DNA of 64,000 nt, from positions 186,001-250,000 of the forward strand of contig NZ_HG964446.1 in the NCBI RefSeq assembly GCF_000689255.1, given 5' to 3'. The notes under the pieces are model-generated. The model searched no databases and was not told where the DNA came from. It saw only the letters and a list, made by a program, of their open reading frames with translations. Shown one piece after another: positions 25,352 through 33,079 of this stretch. The DNA is from Mycobacterium triplex. GTDB taxonomy: Bacteria; Actinomycetota; Actinomycetes; Mycobacteriales; Mycobacteriaceae. A program made the position numbers and the translations under genes. Position 1 is the first letter of the stretch. Each line of letters opens with the position of its first letter.

Positions 25352-26491
25352 CTAGGACTGGGCGGCCGCGGCGAGGTTCTCGGCGACCTCGTGTTGCCAA
25401 AACCTGTTGGCGTGGTTGGTGTCTATCTCGATTTCGAAGCGGTCCGTCATCTCCGCGGTGACGTCGGCGGCGTCGACGTAGAACTGTTCGTACCAGCGCC
25501 GATGCTGATACACCGCGCCGTCCTCCTCGGTGAGCAACGGGTTTTCGATGCGTGTCTTGTGCTTCCAGATCTCGACGTCTTCGAGGAAGCCCTCGCCGAA
25601 CGATCGGCTCATCGCGGCGGCGAGCTTGGCCGCCTTGTCCGCCGGCAGGCCGGGCAGTTCCTGAACGGCCACCCCCCACTGCAGCACGAACGAGTTGTGG
25701 GTGACCGGATAGTGGCAGTTGATCAGCGCCACTTCGATCGTGAAGTCCGGCGCCACGTCGTTGTGCAGCCAGTTGATCATGTAGGCGGGGCCGAAATACG
25801 TTGCCTCGGAGCGAAGCTTCGTTCCCTCCCACAGTTTTTCGTAGTTGTTCGTGGTATCGGGGCGGGCCTTCGACTCCATGATCTGGGTCGCGGTGTGGCC
25901 TTCGATGATGTTCTTGAAGAACGTCGGGTACGCGTGGTGGATGTAGAAGAAGTGGGCCATGTCGACGTTGTTGTCGACGATCTCGCGGCAGTGTGACCCT
26001 TCGATGAGGATCGAGTTCCACGACCACGGCGACCATTGCCCTTCGGCGTACCCGTCGATGGTCGGCGGGAAGAGCTCCGGTGCCGGCGTCGACCCCTCGG
26101 GGTCGTGCCAGACGAGCAGTTGGCCATTGACCTCGCCGGTGGGCCAGCGCCGCGTCCGCGCCAACCGGGGCGTGCGCTTGGCGTAGGGCACCAGCGAGCA
26201 GCGCCCGGTCGAGCCTTGCCAGCGCCAGTCGTGAAACGGGCAGGCTATCGAATCACCCTTGACCGTACCCTGGGACAGGTCGCCACCCATGTGGCGGCAG
26301 TACGCGTCGAGGACATGCACATCGCCATCGGAGTCGGCGAACACCACCAGTCGAGTGCCGAATGCGTTGACCGCGTGTGGATTTCCGTCGCGGAAGTCCT
26401 CTGCCAGGCCGATGCAGTGCCAGCCGCGAGCAAAGCGCGTCATGGGTGCACCGGTGTCGATGTCCCGGACGTCGTTGTCGATGTCGACCAC
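25352..26491 (-). CDS. KshA-like Rieske oxygenase (3-ketosteroid 9-alpha-hydroxylase type) (379 aa)
   Basis: Closely resembles KshA, the terminal oxygenase of 3-ketosteroid 9-alpha-monooxygenase: CRHMGGDLSQGTVKGD then CPFHDWRW (Rieske site, about 65-90), VPYAKRTPRLARTR, DNNVDMAHFFYIHHAYPTFF (mononuclear iron region, about 175-195), GPAYMINWLHN, NCHYPVTHNSFVLQWGV and DVEIWKHKTRIENPLL. Length (KshA is 386 aa) and order agree. GTG start. Last gene of the TetR-linked operon. No KshB reductase gene is nearby. A steroid or sterol-like substrate is likely. Confidence 0.88.
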   Translation of the reverse strand: MVDIDNDVRDIDTGAPMTRFARGWHCIGLAEDFRDGNPHAVNAFGTRLVVFADSDGDVHVLDAYCRHMGGDLSQGTVKGDSIACPFHDWRWQGSTGRCSLVPYAKRTPRLARTRRWPTGEVNGQLLVWHDPEGSTPAPELFPPTIDGYAEGQWSPWSWNSILIEGSHCREIVDNNVDMAHFFYIHHAYPTFFKNIIEGHTATQIMESKARPDTTNNYEKLWEGTKLRSEATYFGPAYMINWLHNDVAPDFTIEVALINCHYPVTHNSFVLQWGVAVQELPGLPADKAAKLAAAMSRSFGEGFLEDVEIWKHKTRIENPLLTEEDGAVYQHRRWYEQFYVDAADVTAEMTDRFEIEIDTNHANRFWQHEVAENLAAAAQS

Positions 26492-26503
26492 AGCGATTCC
26501 TCC

Positions 26504-27607
26504 TCAGTCGTCTTCCGCCAGACGCCGCACGGTGGCCAGCCACTCCTCGACGATGTCGAGGACCACCTCCCGCGAGCGCCGCACCTTGTTGATCGACCCG
26601 ACGATCTGACCCGCCGGGGAGCCCGACAACGCGCTCGACCGCGCCCGCATGAACCGTGCGGAAGCATCGGCATAGATGATGCCTTGCAACGGCATTGGCA
26701 AAGGTTCCGGGTTGTCGGGGCCGTCCCAGGCCTCGGTCCATTCGGTGCGGATCTGCCTGGCCGGCTTGCCGGTCATCGCGCGCGACCGCACCGTGTCGGA
26801 GTACCCGGCCTTCAAGAGGTTCTCGACGACCCACGGTTCGGTCGACGCCTCGGCGACCGTCAGCCACAGCGATCCAGTCCAAGCGCCCTGCGCCCCCAGA
26901 GCCATCGCGGCCGCCATCTGTCGACCGTTCCCGATGCCCCCCGCAGCCAGCACGGGGATGTCGGGTCCGACCTCGTCGACGACCGCGGGCACCAGCACCA
27001 TCGTGGAGATCTCGCCGGTGTGTCCGCCGGCCTCGCCGCCCTGGGCGATGATCACGTCCACGCCGGCGTCGACGTTGCGCCGGGCATGGCGCGGCGAGCC
27101 ACTCAATGCGCCTACCAGGACGCCCTTTTCGTGTGCGGCCTCGACGGCGTACGCCGGTGGCGGGCCCAGCGCGTTGACGACCATCGACACCGGGTGACGA
27201 AGCGCGACCTCCACCTGGCCGGGCCCTTCCGCCTCGACCCCGAGACCCGCGGCGATCACCCGCCGCTCGGCGTCCTCCGGCAGCGGCGGCACGCCATGGT
27301 TACTCAGCACCTTTTCCATGTGTTCGGTGTGGGTGGCCGGGATCAGCTCGCGCAGCGCGTCCAGGCTGTAGGGCTCACCCTTGCCGACGAACTTCTCCGG
27401 CATCGCGAAGTCCACGCCGTACGGCCGGCCGCCGACGTGCTCGTCGATCCAGGACAGCTCGACCTCGAGGCGCTCGGCGTTGTAGGCCAGCGCGCCCAGT
27501 ACGCCGTAGCCGCCGGCCTTGCTGACCTCGGCGACGACGTCGCGACAGTGCGAGAACGCGAATAGCGGGAACTCGATACCGAGTCGTTCACAGAGAGCGT
27601 TCGCCAT
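26504..27607 (-). CDS. Nitronate monooxygenase / 2-nitropropane dioxygenase-like flavoprotein (367 aa)
   Basis: FMN-binding TIM-barrel enzyme. Landmarks: FSHCRDVVAEVSKAGGYGVLGA (N-terminal flavin loop region, about 18-38), VIIAQGGEAGGHTGEIS (the QGxEAGGH signature, about 190-205) and PVLAAGGIGNGRQMAAAMALGAQGAWTGS (phosphate-binding end). Members oxidise nitronates or act as NAD(P)H-dependent reductases in degradation pathways. Lies 12 bases before the KshA-like gene in the same operon, so an oxidoreductase step on a steroid-type intermediate is as likely as true nitronate oxidation. Confidence 0.85.
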   Translation of the reverse strand: MANALCERLGIEFPLFAFSHCRDVVAEVSKAGGYGVLGALAYNAERLEVELSWIDEHVGGRPYGVDFAMPEKFVGKGEPYSLDALRELIPATHTEHMEKVLSNHGVPPLPEDAERRVIAAGLGVEAEGPGQVEVALRHPVSMVVNALGPPPAYAVEAAHEKGVLVGALSGSPRHARRNVDAGVDVIIAQGGEAGGHTGEISTMVLVPAVVDEVGPDIPVLAAGGIGNGRQMAAAMALGAQGAWTGSLWLTVAEASTEPWVVENLLKAGYSDTVRSRAMTGKPARQIRTEWTEAWDGPDNPEPLPMPLQGIIYADASARFMRARSSALSGSPAGQIVGSINKVRRSREVVLDIVEEWLATVRRLAEDD

Positions 27608-27627
27608 GCTTTAGCGGCCTTCCTGAG

Positions 27628-28476
27628 TCACAGTGGATTCCAACGAGCTGTCCCTTCGTCGCGAAAGGCGGCGAACGAGTTGGCCAGATCCCCCGTGCCC
27701 GTGCACATCACCTGTGTCCGGTTTTCGATGTCGAGCGCGTGACGCAGACTCGGCGAGTCGACGGTCTGCCACATCGTTTCCTTGGTCATCCAGATCGCCA
27801 AGGGCGAGTTCTGGGCTATCTCACGGGCTTTCGCGACCGCGGTGTCGAGCAGGCTCGCGGCGTCGACGACTTCGAGGACCAGCCCGATGGCGACCGCTTC
27901 GGCCGCGCCGAAAACCCGTCCGGTGAGCATCAATTCGGCCGCGCGCGACGCTCCGACCAGCCGGGGCAGGAAATAACTGGTGCCCATGTCGCACGCCGAC
28001 ACCCCGTGCCGGATGAAAACCGCGCCGAACGTGGCCGATTCGACCGCGTACCGGATGTCACAGGCCAACGCCAGCGCGAAGCCACCACCCAACGCGAATC
28101 CGTTGACCGCGGCGATCACCGGGACCCGCAGCCGGTGGATCTTCTCGAAGGCCGACGCCATCAGCTCCTGCGCGGCCATCGTGACAGCGACGGTCGAGGT
28201 GGCCGCGGAGCGCAGCTGGGCGTACGGGACACCCGCGGTGTCGGACAAATCGTCCGGCTGCGACCTCAGGTCGGCGCCCGCGCAGAACGAGACGCCTTGG
28301 CCCGTCACCACGATCGCGCGCAGCGCGGGATCACCGTTCAACGTGTCCAGCAGGCGATGCAGTTCGACGAGAGTCTGTGAGTCCAAGGCATTTCGGCGCT
28401 GCGGACGATTGATCGTCAGGATCGCGATCGCATCGTCGTCTAACCGCTCGACGGTGATCGCCGTATCGGTGCTCAC
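27628..28476 (-). CDS. Enoyl-CoA hydratase/isomerase (crotonase) family protein (282 aa)
   Basis: Crotonase fold: NRPQRRNALDSQ, GQGVSFCAGADL (oxyanion-hole loop, about 66-77), AVNGFALGGGFALALACDIRYA (second oxyanion-hole Gly, about 122-143). In the catalytic segment FGAVFIRHGVSACDMGTSYF the first canonical Glu is absent and an Asp stands near the second, so the reaction may be isomerisation or something other than simple hydration. GTG start overlapping the previous stop (GTGA). Confidence 0.85.
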   Translation of the reverse strand: MSTDTAITVERLDDDAIAILTINRPQRRNALDSQTLVELHRLLDTLNGDPALRAIVVTGQGVSFCAGADLRSQPDDLSDTAGVPYAQLRSAATSTVAVTMAAQELMASAFEKIHRLRVPVIAAVNGFALGGGFALALACDIRYAVESATFGAVFIRHGVSACDMGTSYFLPRLVGASRAAELMLTGRVFGAAEAVAIGLVLEVVDAASLLDTAVAKAREIAQNSPLAIWMTKETMWQTVDSPSLRHALDIENRTQVMCTGTGDLANSFAAFRDEGTARWNPL

Positions 28477-28910
28477 GCGCTTGCCCCGTCCGCGGCGAAC
28501 CCGGCGACCATTGCGGCCGACACCATGGGGTTGTCGAACTCCCGCCACAGCGTGATCTTGCCGTCGCGGAACTCGAACACGCCGATGTAGTCGTTCCGGT
28601 ACACGACGGGCTTGTCACGACCCAGCGCGTCGCCGCGGTAGCGCGCCACCAACATGTTCGGGTCGAGCAGGTCGTAGATGTCGGTGAGTGTGATCGTGAA
28701 TTTTCCGAACATGCCGAACATCGAACCGAGCAGGGTGCGGATGCCGTCCATGCCGGAGTCGGGAACCGCTTCCTCGTAAGGTAATTCGAACCGAACACCG
28801 TCATGGAGCTCGGCGACGACGGCGTCGAGGTCGAGCGCGCCGATGCCGTCCATCGCCCGCCGGAGTGTTTGCTTGTTGGCTTCGCGCGTTGCGCCGTCTG
28901 TGCCGGTCAT
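28473..28910 (-). CDS. NTF2-like/SnoaL-fold protein (145 aa)
   Basis: Single NTF2-like cone fold: an N-terminal helical part (ANKQTLRRAMDGIGALDLDAV), then beta-strands with FELPYEEAVPDSG, NPMLVARYRGDA-like and YIGVFEFRDGKITLWREFDNP, the last being typical of SnoaL/ketosteroid-isomerase relatives. The second in-frame ATG is used because AGGTAGGA lies nine bases before it; the first ATG (28919) adds three residues. Operon context with crotonase and KshA-like genes suggests an isomerase, hydratase or dehydratase on a ring compound. Confidence 0.78.
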   Translation of the reverse strand: MTGTDGATREANKQTLRRAMDGIGALDLDAVVAELHDGVRFELPYEEAVPDSGMDGIRTLLGSMFGMFGKFTITLTDIYDLLDPNMLVARYRGDALGRDKPVVYRNDYIGVFEFRDGKITLWREFDNPMVSAAMVAGFAADGASA

Positions 28911-28921
28911 GATTGCCATTC

Positions 28922-29695
28922 CTACCTGGCGACCATTCCACCGTCGGCGATGATGGTCTGCCCCGTGATGAAACTGCCTGCGTCAGAAAGCAACAACAGC
29001 GCGGGAGGCACCATTTCGGCAGGGTCGGCGATCCGCTTGAGCAGCGCGGCTGCCTTCATCACCTCGATGAACTCCGGCGGGTTGGCCCGCGCCATGTCGG
29101 TGTCGACCGAGCCGGGCGCCAGGGCATTGACGCGAATGCCTTGCGCTGCGAACGCCGCGGCCATGGAGCGGGTGAACGAGACCATCGCGGCCTTGGCCGC
29201 CGAATACATCGATGTCGCAGGCGAATAGATGAAGGCCCCGGCAGAGACGATGTTGAGGATCGAGGCGTGCCCGCTGTTGCGCAGGTGCGGCAACGCCGCC
29301 TGGATCAGGAACACCGGGCCTTGCAGATTGACGGAGAACGACTTCGACCACGCTTCCGGGGTGAACTCGCCGAGCGGCAGCGACAGGGCGTTGGCGGCGT
29401 TGTTGACCACCATGTCGATCCCCCCGAATGCCGCGGCGGTGGCCTCGACGAGTCGACCGATGGCGTCCAGGTCGCCCAGATGAGTGGGGACGCCGACGGC
29501 CCGGCCGCCGCCCAGCGCCTGCAGCTTGTCCGCCGCCGCCGCACACGCGTCGGCCTTTCGGCTGGCGACAACCACATTGGCGCCGCACTCGACCAATCCC
29601 TCGGCGATGGCCAGCCCGATGCCGCGCGTGCCGCCGGTGACGATGGCGGTGCGCCCGGTGAGGTCGAAGCGTGCGCGCAGCGAGTCAGTGGTCAA
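28922..29695 (-). CDS. Short-chain dehydrogenase/reductase (257 aa)
   Basis: Classical SDR: TGGTRGIG cofactor loop (about 20-27), NNAAN, ILNIVSAG with the catalytic Ser nearby, and YSAAKAAM with Tyr/Lys (about 158-162). C-terminal substrate loop DMARANPPEF and GQTIIADGG end are typical. The start is TTG: GGAGGG lies nine bases upstream and no nearby ATG fits. First structural gene after the inverted repeat at 29726-29742, so probably first in the operon. Likely oxidises a ring or side-chain alcohol. Confidence 0.87.
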   Translation of the reverse strand: MTTDSLRARFDLTGRTAIVTGGTRGIGLAIAEGLVECGANVVVASRKADACAAAADKLQALGGGRAVGVPTHLGDLDAIGRLVEATAAAFGGIDMVVNNAANALSLPLGEFTPEAWSKSFSVNLQGPVFLIQAALPHLRNSGHASILNIVSAGAFIYSPATSMYSAAKAAMVSFTRSMAAAFAAQGIRVNALAPGSVDTDMARANPPEFIEVMKAAALLKRIADPAEMVPPALLLLSDAGSFITGQTIIADGGMVAR

Positions 29696-29725
29696 GGTCG
29701 GCAGCCCTCCTCCGCAGCGCCATTA

Positions 29726-29742
29726 CCTTACACAATGTAAGG
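29726..29742. promoter_or_regulatory. Inverted repeat CCTTACA-CAA-TGTAAGG, likely TetR operator
   Basis: Perfect 7-base arms with a 3-base spacer, in the 50-base gap between the tetR stop and the SDR start. This is the expected size and symmetry for a TetR dimer site controlling the SDR-to-KshA operon. Confidence 0.65.
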
Positions 29743-29745
29743 AAA

Positions 29746-30381
29746 CTATTGCTGGAGCGTAATGCCATGGGCGATCAATGACTTCAGGTGCGCGATCAGT
29801 TCGGCCTCGCCGAGCGCCTTGTTCACCGAGGTGTGCAGCGTGACCGCGCCACGCACGGTGTCCATCAGCGCGCTCCCGTCGACCTCGGACCGCACCAGGC
29901 CCTCGGTTTTTCCGCGTTCGATCAGTCGGACCCACAGCGCCCGGATCGGGGCCATGTACCGCGCTTCGACCTGTTCGACCAGGTCCGGTCGGCTGTAGAG
30001 CACGGTCGCGACGCCCGGCATGCCGGCCAGATAGGCGGGATCCGATTGGACGCGGACCATGCCGGTGATCAGGCTGGTCAGCGCGTCGGCGAAGGGGAGT
30101 TCGTCGATGGCCGGAAGCTCGCCGGGGACGGAAAAAATGGCGTCCTCGACCAGCGCGAACTTGCTGCCCCAGTGTTCGTAGACGAAGGGGCGCGACACCC
30201 CGGCATGGCGGGCGACGCCGGCCAGCGTGATCTCCTCGTAGCCGCTGGCGATCAACAGTTCCCGGGTGGCGGCGATGACGGCCGCGCGACGCTGCATGTC
30301 GCGCGGACGGCCCCGGGCGGCGTCATCGGCTTTCGCGTCGGACGCGTCCGGGCGCTCTTGTGCTGCGCGGCCCGGCGTCAT
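29746..30381 (-). CDS. TetR-family transcriptional regulator (211 aa)
   Basis: N-terminal helix-turn-helix: AAVIAATRELLIASGYEEIT, LAGVARHAGVSRPFVYEHWGSK (about 48-70), then a helical ligand domain. The ATG at 30381 gives a normal length; upstream in-frame sequence overlaps the divergent ERG2-like gene. It precedes the SDR-NTF2-crotonase-nitronate monooxygenase-KshA genes and probably represses them at the 29726-29742 repeat. Ligand likely a pathway intermediate. Confidence 0.88.
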   Translation of the reverse strand: MTPGRAAQERPDASDAKADDAARGRPRDMQRRAAVIAATRELLIASGYEEITLAGVARHAGVSRPFVYEHWGSKFALVEDAIFSVPGELPAIDELPFADALTSLITGMVRVQSDPAYLAGMPGVATVLYSRPDLVEQVEARYMAPIRALWVRLIERGKTEGLVRSEVDGSALMDTVRGAVTLHTSVNKALGEAELIAHLKSLIAHGITLQQ

Positions 30382-30469
30382 CGTCGAACCATACCCAGTC
30401 AGCTCTGGTCGTGGCGGCCGAGCGCTGCTAGTTTCGCGGCGGGTGCTCGGTGTGTGAAGGGACGTGCTG

Positions 30470-31036
30470 ATGCCGTACAAAATCGATCCGGATGCGCTGC
30501 ACAACATCGCCAAACAAGTCGTCGGCCTGCCGCTCGAGGATGGCGAATTGATCACGCGGGCCGTCGAATTGCTCGCCGACGAATACCCCGGCCTGGTCGA
30601 TCCGACGCCGGGCCGATGGGTGGGCAGTAAGGCCGGCGGGATCCTCGGCAAGGTCCGCTTTCTCTACTTCAGCCCCCGCGAGTACATCGTGATCTTCGGT
30701 TCTCCCACTGGCACTCAAGGCTTTTCGGGCCGCTACAAGCATGTGGACATCCACAAGTTCCTGTTGGCCGGGCGCATCGACTCCTACGATCTCGAGAGCG
30801 ACGATACGACAGCCATGACGCTGATGCCCGGTGAACACACCTGCCTCGAGCGGGGCCGCGCACGGGGCCTGACCATTCACCCCGGCTCATGGCACATCGA
30901 GTACGGCCGCGGGGCCGTGGCGACCACACTGCCGTTCGCGATGGTGGACACGTTGTTGGTGTCACTGGAGTTCGAATCCGTGCGCCGGTCGACGGTCGAA
31001 TTCACCAAGCTGGTCGCCCGGCGATTTCGTCGTTGA
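30470..31036 (+). CDS. ERG2/sigma-1 receptor family protein (188 aa)
   Basis: Matches the family of fungal sterol C8-C7 isomerase Erg2 and animal sigma-1 receptor across most of its length. Key blocks: EYIVIFGSPTGTQGFSGRY (about 70-89, like LLFGTALGSRGHSGRY), LLAGRIDSY, MTLMPGEHTCLERG (like FYPGETVVHGPG) and GSWHIEYGRGAVATTLPFAM (about 138-157, like NTWMVEYGRGVIPSTLAFA). The ligand-binding Glu of EYGRG is kept; the Asp at sigma-1 position 126 seems replaced by Lys in my by-eye alignment. No N-terminal membrane helix. ATG has AAGGGA seven bases upstream. Divergent from the TetR of the KshA-like operon, suggesting a sterol-type substrate. Confidence 0.8.
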   Translation: MPYKIDPDALHNIAKQVVGLPLEDGELITRAVELLADEYPGLVDPTPGRWVGSKAGGILGKVRFLYFSPREYIVIFGSPTGTQGFSGRYKHVDIHKFLLAGRIDSYDLESDDTTAMTLMPGEHTCLERGRARGLTIHPGSWHIEYGRGAVATTLPFAMVDTLLVSLEFESVRRSTVEFTKLVARRFRR

Positions 31037-31055
31037 TCCGGGCGGGAGTGACCGT

Positions 31056-32129
31056 TCAGACGACGAGCGCGTGGTGGTGAGTTTGGTTGCCCCCACGCCG
31101 TTTGGCTTCATACATCGCATTGTCGGCATGGGCGACCAACTGGCGAAACGCCGGGTCGGCGTCGTCGGTGCCCATGCCGCGCAGCGTCAGAGCGGCGATT
31201 CCGACGCTTGCGGTCACGGGGGCGTTGATCGCGGCCACGGCATCGCAGAGGTGTCGCCCCCAGTCGGGCTTCTGTTCTGCCGTCACGATGTCGGCAATCA
31301 AGAATTCCTCGCCGCCGACGCGGCCGATGATCGCGGTGTCGCTGCAGGCGGCGTTCAGTGCCCCGGCCACCGCGACGAGCGCTTCATCGCCGGCGGCATG
31401 TCCATGGGTGTCGTTGAGCTTCTTGAACCGGTCCAGATCGATCATCGCCACCATCAAAAACATGTGGTGGGCACCGAGAACCATCCGCCCCACCACGGCG
31501 CGATCGCAGGCCCGCCGATTCAGCAGGCCGGTCAATGGGTCGCAGTTGGCGCGCAACAGATCCACCCAGAGTGCGCGCACGACGATCTGGATGGCCAACG
31601 GTACGACCACGTTGAGTTCCAGCACCAGAAAATAGCCGGAGAAGGCCAGGACCGCGTTCCCCGCAGCAGCCACACGCACCGCTTCCCAGGCCGCGATTGC
31701 GCAGGCCAGGGCAAAGTTGAGCGCCATGTACTTGGCGGTGTGGAAGAACGCGAGGTAGCCGCCGGGAACCGCCAGCGCCGAACATGCCATCAGCGCGACC
31801 AGCGGCACGGGTTGCCACAAGCAGCCGATCGAGATGATGACGGTGCCGGTCAAGATAAAGAAAAGGGACTGGCGCCGCGTGGGCCATCCGCGCAGCCAGA
31901 GTATCGCCATACCCAGTCCGATCACGGCGGCCAGCACGGAATACGCCAGCGCCGCGGGCCGAAACAACGGGGCCGGGCCCAACCACTCGTTCGCGGGGAC
32001 CAGCACCAACGAGGCGGCAACCCCCGCCATCAGCTTGCGGGTCTTCGAACCCAGCCCGTGGGATTGCAAATAGCCTGTCAGCCAATCGAAATGGTGGTCC
32101 TGCCCCCACCACGTCGTCAGCCACGTCAT
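31056..32129 (-). CDS. Membrane diguanylate cyclase, GGDEF domain (357 aa)
   Basis: Makes c-di-GMP from two GTP. About six membrane helices in residues 35-190 form an MASE-like sensor, followed by a GGDEF domain: DPLTGLLNRRACD (about 198-210), MIDLDRFKKLNDTHGHAAGDE, and RVGGEEFLI active-site motif (about 270). The RxxD inhibitory site normally five residues before the motif is absent (SDTA there). No EAL domain. Single gene, convergent with the ERG2-like gene. Confidence 0.9.
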   Translation of the reverse strand: MTWLTTWWGQDHHFDWLTGYLQSHGLGSKTRKLMAGVAASLVLVPANEWLGPAPLFRPAALAYSVLAAVIGLGMAILWLRGWPTRRQSLFFILTGTVIISIGCLWQPVPLVALMACSALAVPGGYLAFFHTAKYMALNFALACAIAAWEAVRVAAAGNAVLAFSGYFLVLELNVVVPLAIQIVVRALWVDLLRANCDPLTGLLNRRACDRAVVGRMVLGAHHMFLMVAMIDLDRFKKLNDTHGHAAGDEALVAVAGALNAACSDTAIIGRVGGEEFLIADIVTAEQKPDWGRHLCDAVAAINAPVTASVGIAALTLRGMGTDDADPAFRQLVAHADNAMYEAKRRGGNQTHHHALVV

Positions 32130-32178
32130 CGGTCTGCCCCTCCCGCACTCATTTACCCACGAACTACGCCCGCGACTA

Positions 32179-32208
32179 TTGAGTGAGTTGGGTCACAGTA
32201 AATATGAT
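32179..32208 (+). promoter_or_regulatory. Possible sigma-A-type promoter (TTGAGT-N18-TATGAT)
   Basis: TTGAGT at 32179-32184 and TATGAT at 32203-32208, 18 bases apart, in the 209-base gap between the diguanylate cyclase gene and the downstream tetR. It would give a leader of roughly 120 bases before the tetR ATG. A second -10-like TACACT at 32321-32326 would give a nearly leaderless transcript. Confidence 0.35.
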
Positions 32209-32338
32209 CACGGCCCGCAAATATCTCGAATCGCCGAGAAAGGCGGGGTCGATAGCCCGTGGCTTCCTGGCAGCAGGCAATTACCTGCGATTTCTCGTCG
32301 GCACCCCTTTTGACCTGAGTTACACTGCCCGCGTTGCT

Positions 32339-32974
32339 ATGAAGCGCAAAGCTGATGTCGAGGGGCGCCGCCGCGTTCTGTGTGATGCCGCGATCCAAAT
32401 CCTTGCCGACGAAGGGGCCAAGGGGCTCACGCACCGGAAGGTGGAGCAACGGGCAGGGCTGCCCGACGGCACGACGTCATCGTATTTCCGCACCCGTTCG
32501 GCGTTGCTCCGCGCGACGGCCGAGCGGGTGGCCGAACTGGACGCCATCGATTTCGAAGAAGTCGTGCAGCGTTGCGCCCAGGCTGAGACCAAGACGACCG
32601 ACACGACTTTGTCGGTGCTCGCCGAAATGGTGATGCGCTCGGCGGCCGGACCTGCCCTGGATCGGTCGCGCGCGCGTTACGAATTGGCGCTGCACGCGCA
32701 CCGAGATGAGGTGCTGCACAGCGCCCTCCAGGATGTGACGACGGGTTTCGTAGCGCTGAGCGAACGAGCCGTCACGCAACTGCAACCCGGCCCTGTCGAT
32801 CGGGCTCTGGTGGAGAAACAGGCCCGCGCGATCACGACCTTCATCAACGGCGTGAGCTTCCGGCAGGTATTTGGACATCCGGGCGTGGAGAGTGCCGAGG
32901 AACTCACTCAGCTGCTGCACGCGCTGGTCGCCGGAGTTGCCGCTTCCCACCACGTGCACAACGGCCAGCTCTGA
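32339..32974 (+). CDS. TetR-family transcriptional regulator (211 aa)
   Basis: Helix-turn-helix DNA-binding domain at the N-terminus: RRRVLCDAAIQILADEGAKG, LTHRKVEQRAGLPDGTTSSYF (about 31-51), and a helical C-terminal domain. The ATG at 32339 gives a normal length; an in-frame ATG at 32204 would add 45 residues with no TetR-like features. Stop is 105 bases before the alpha/beta hydrolase start, and the gap holds a 38-base inverted repeat, its probable operator. Confidence 0.85.
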   Translation: MKRKADVEGRRRVLCDAAIQILADEGAKGLTHRKVEQRAGLPDGTTSSYFRTRSALLRATAERVAELDAIDFEEVVQRCAQAETKTTDTTLSVLAEMVMRSAAGPALDRSRARYELALHAHRDEVLHSALQDVTTGFVALSERAVTQLQPGPVDRALVEKQARAITTFINGVSFRQVFGHPGVESAEELTQLLHALVAGVAASHHVHNGQL

Positions 32975-33002
32975 CCCATCCCCCCGCAGGCTAGGTCGAG
33001 TT

Positions 33003-33040
33003 TTCTACAAACGTAGGATTTGTCTCCTACATTTGTAGAA
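33003..33040. promoter_or_regulatory. 38-base inverted repeat, likely TetR operator
   Basis: Arms TTCTACAAACGTAGGA (33003-33018) and TCCTACATTTGTAGAA (33025-33040) pair at 15 of 16 positions around a 6-base spacer. Each arm itself contains a CTAC-N4-GTAG dyad, so two dimers could bind side by side. Located between tetR and the hydrolase gene. Without a U tract an operator is favoured over a terminator. Confidence 0.65.
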
Positions 33041-33079
33041 ATCGTGTTAGCGTCTGGGCTCATGGGTGAGGCAGGCTCG

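Noticed and set aside
29726..29742. CCTTACA-CAA-TGTAAGG as a KstR box
   Set aside because: It does not fit TnnAACnnGTTnnA; a site for the adjacent TetR is simpler.
32130..32338. Known riboswitch class (cobalamin, c-di-AMP or c-di-GMP) before tetR
   Set aside because: None of the conserved core sequences of these classes is present; only generic hairpins are seen.
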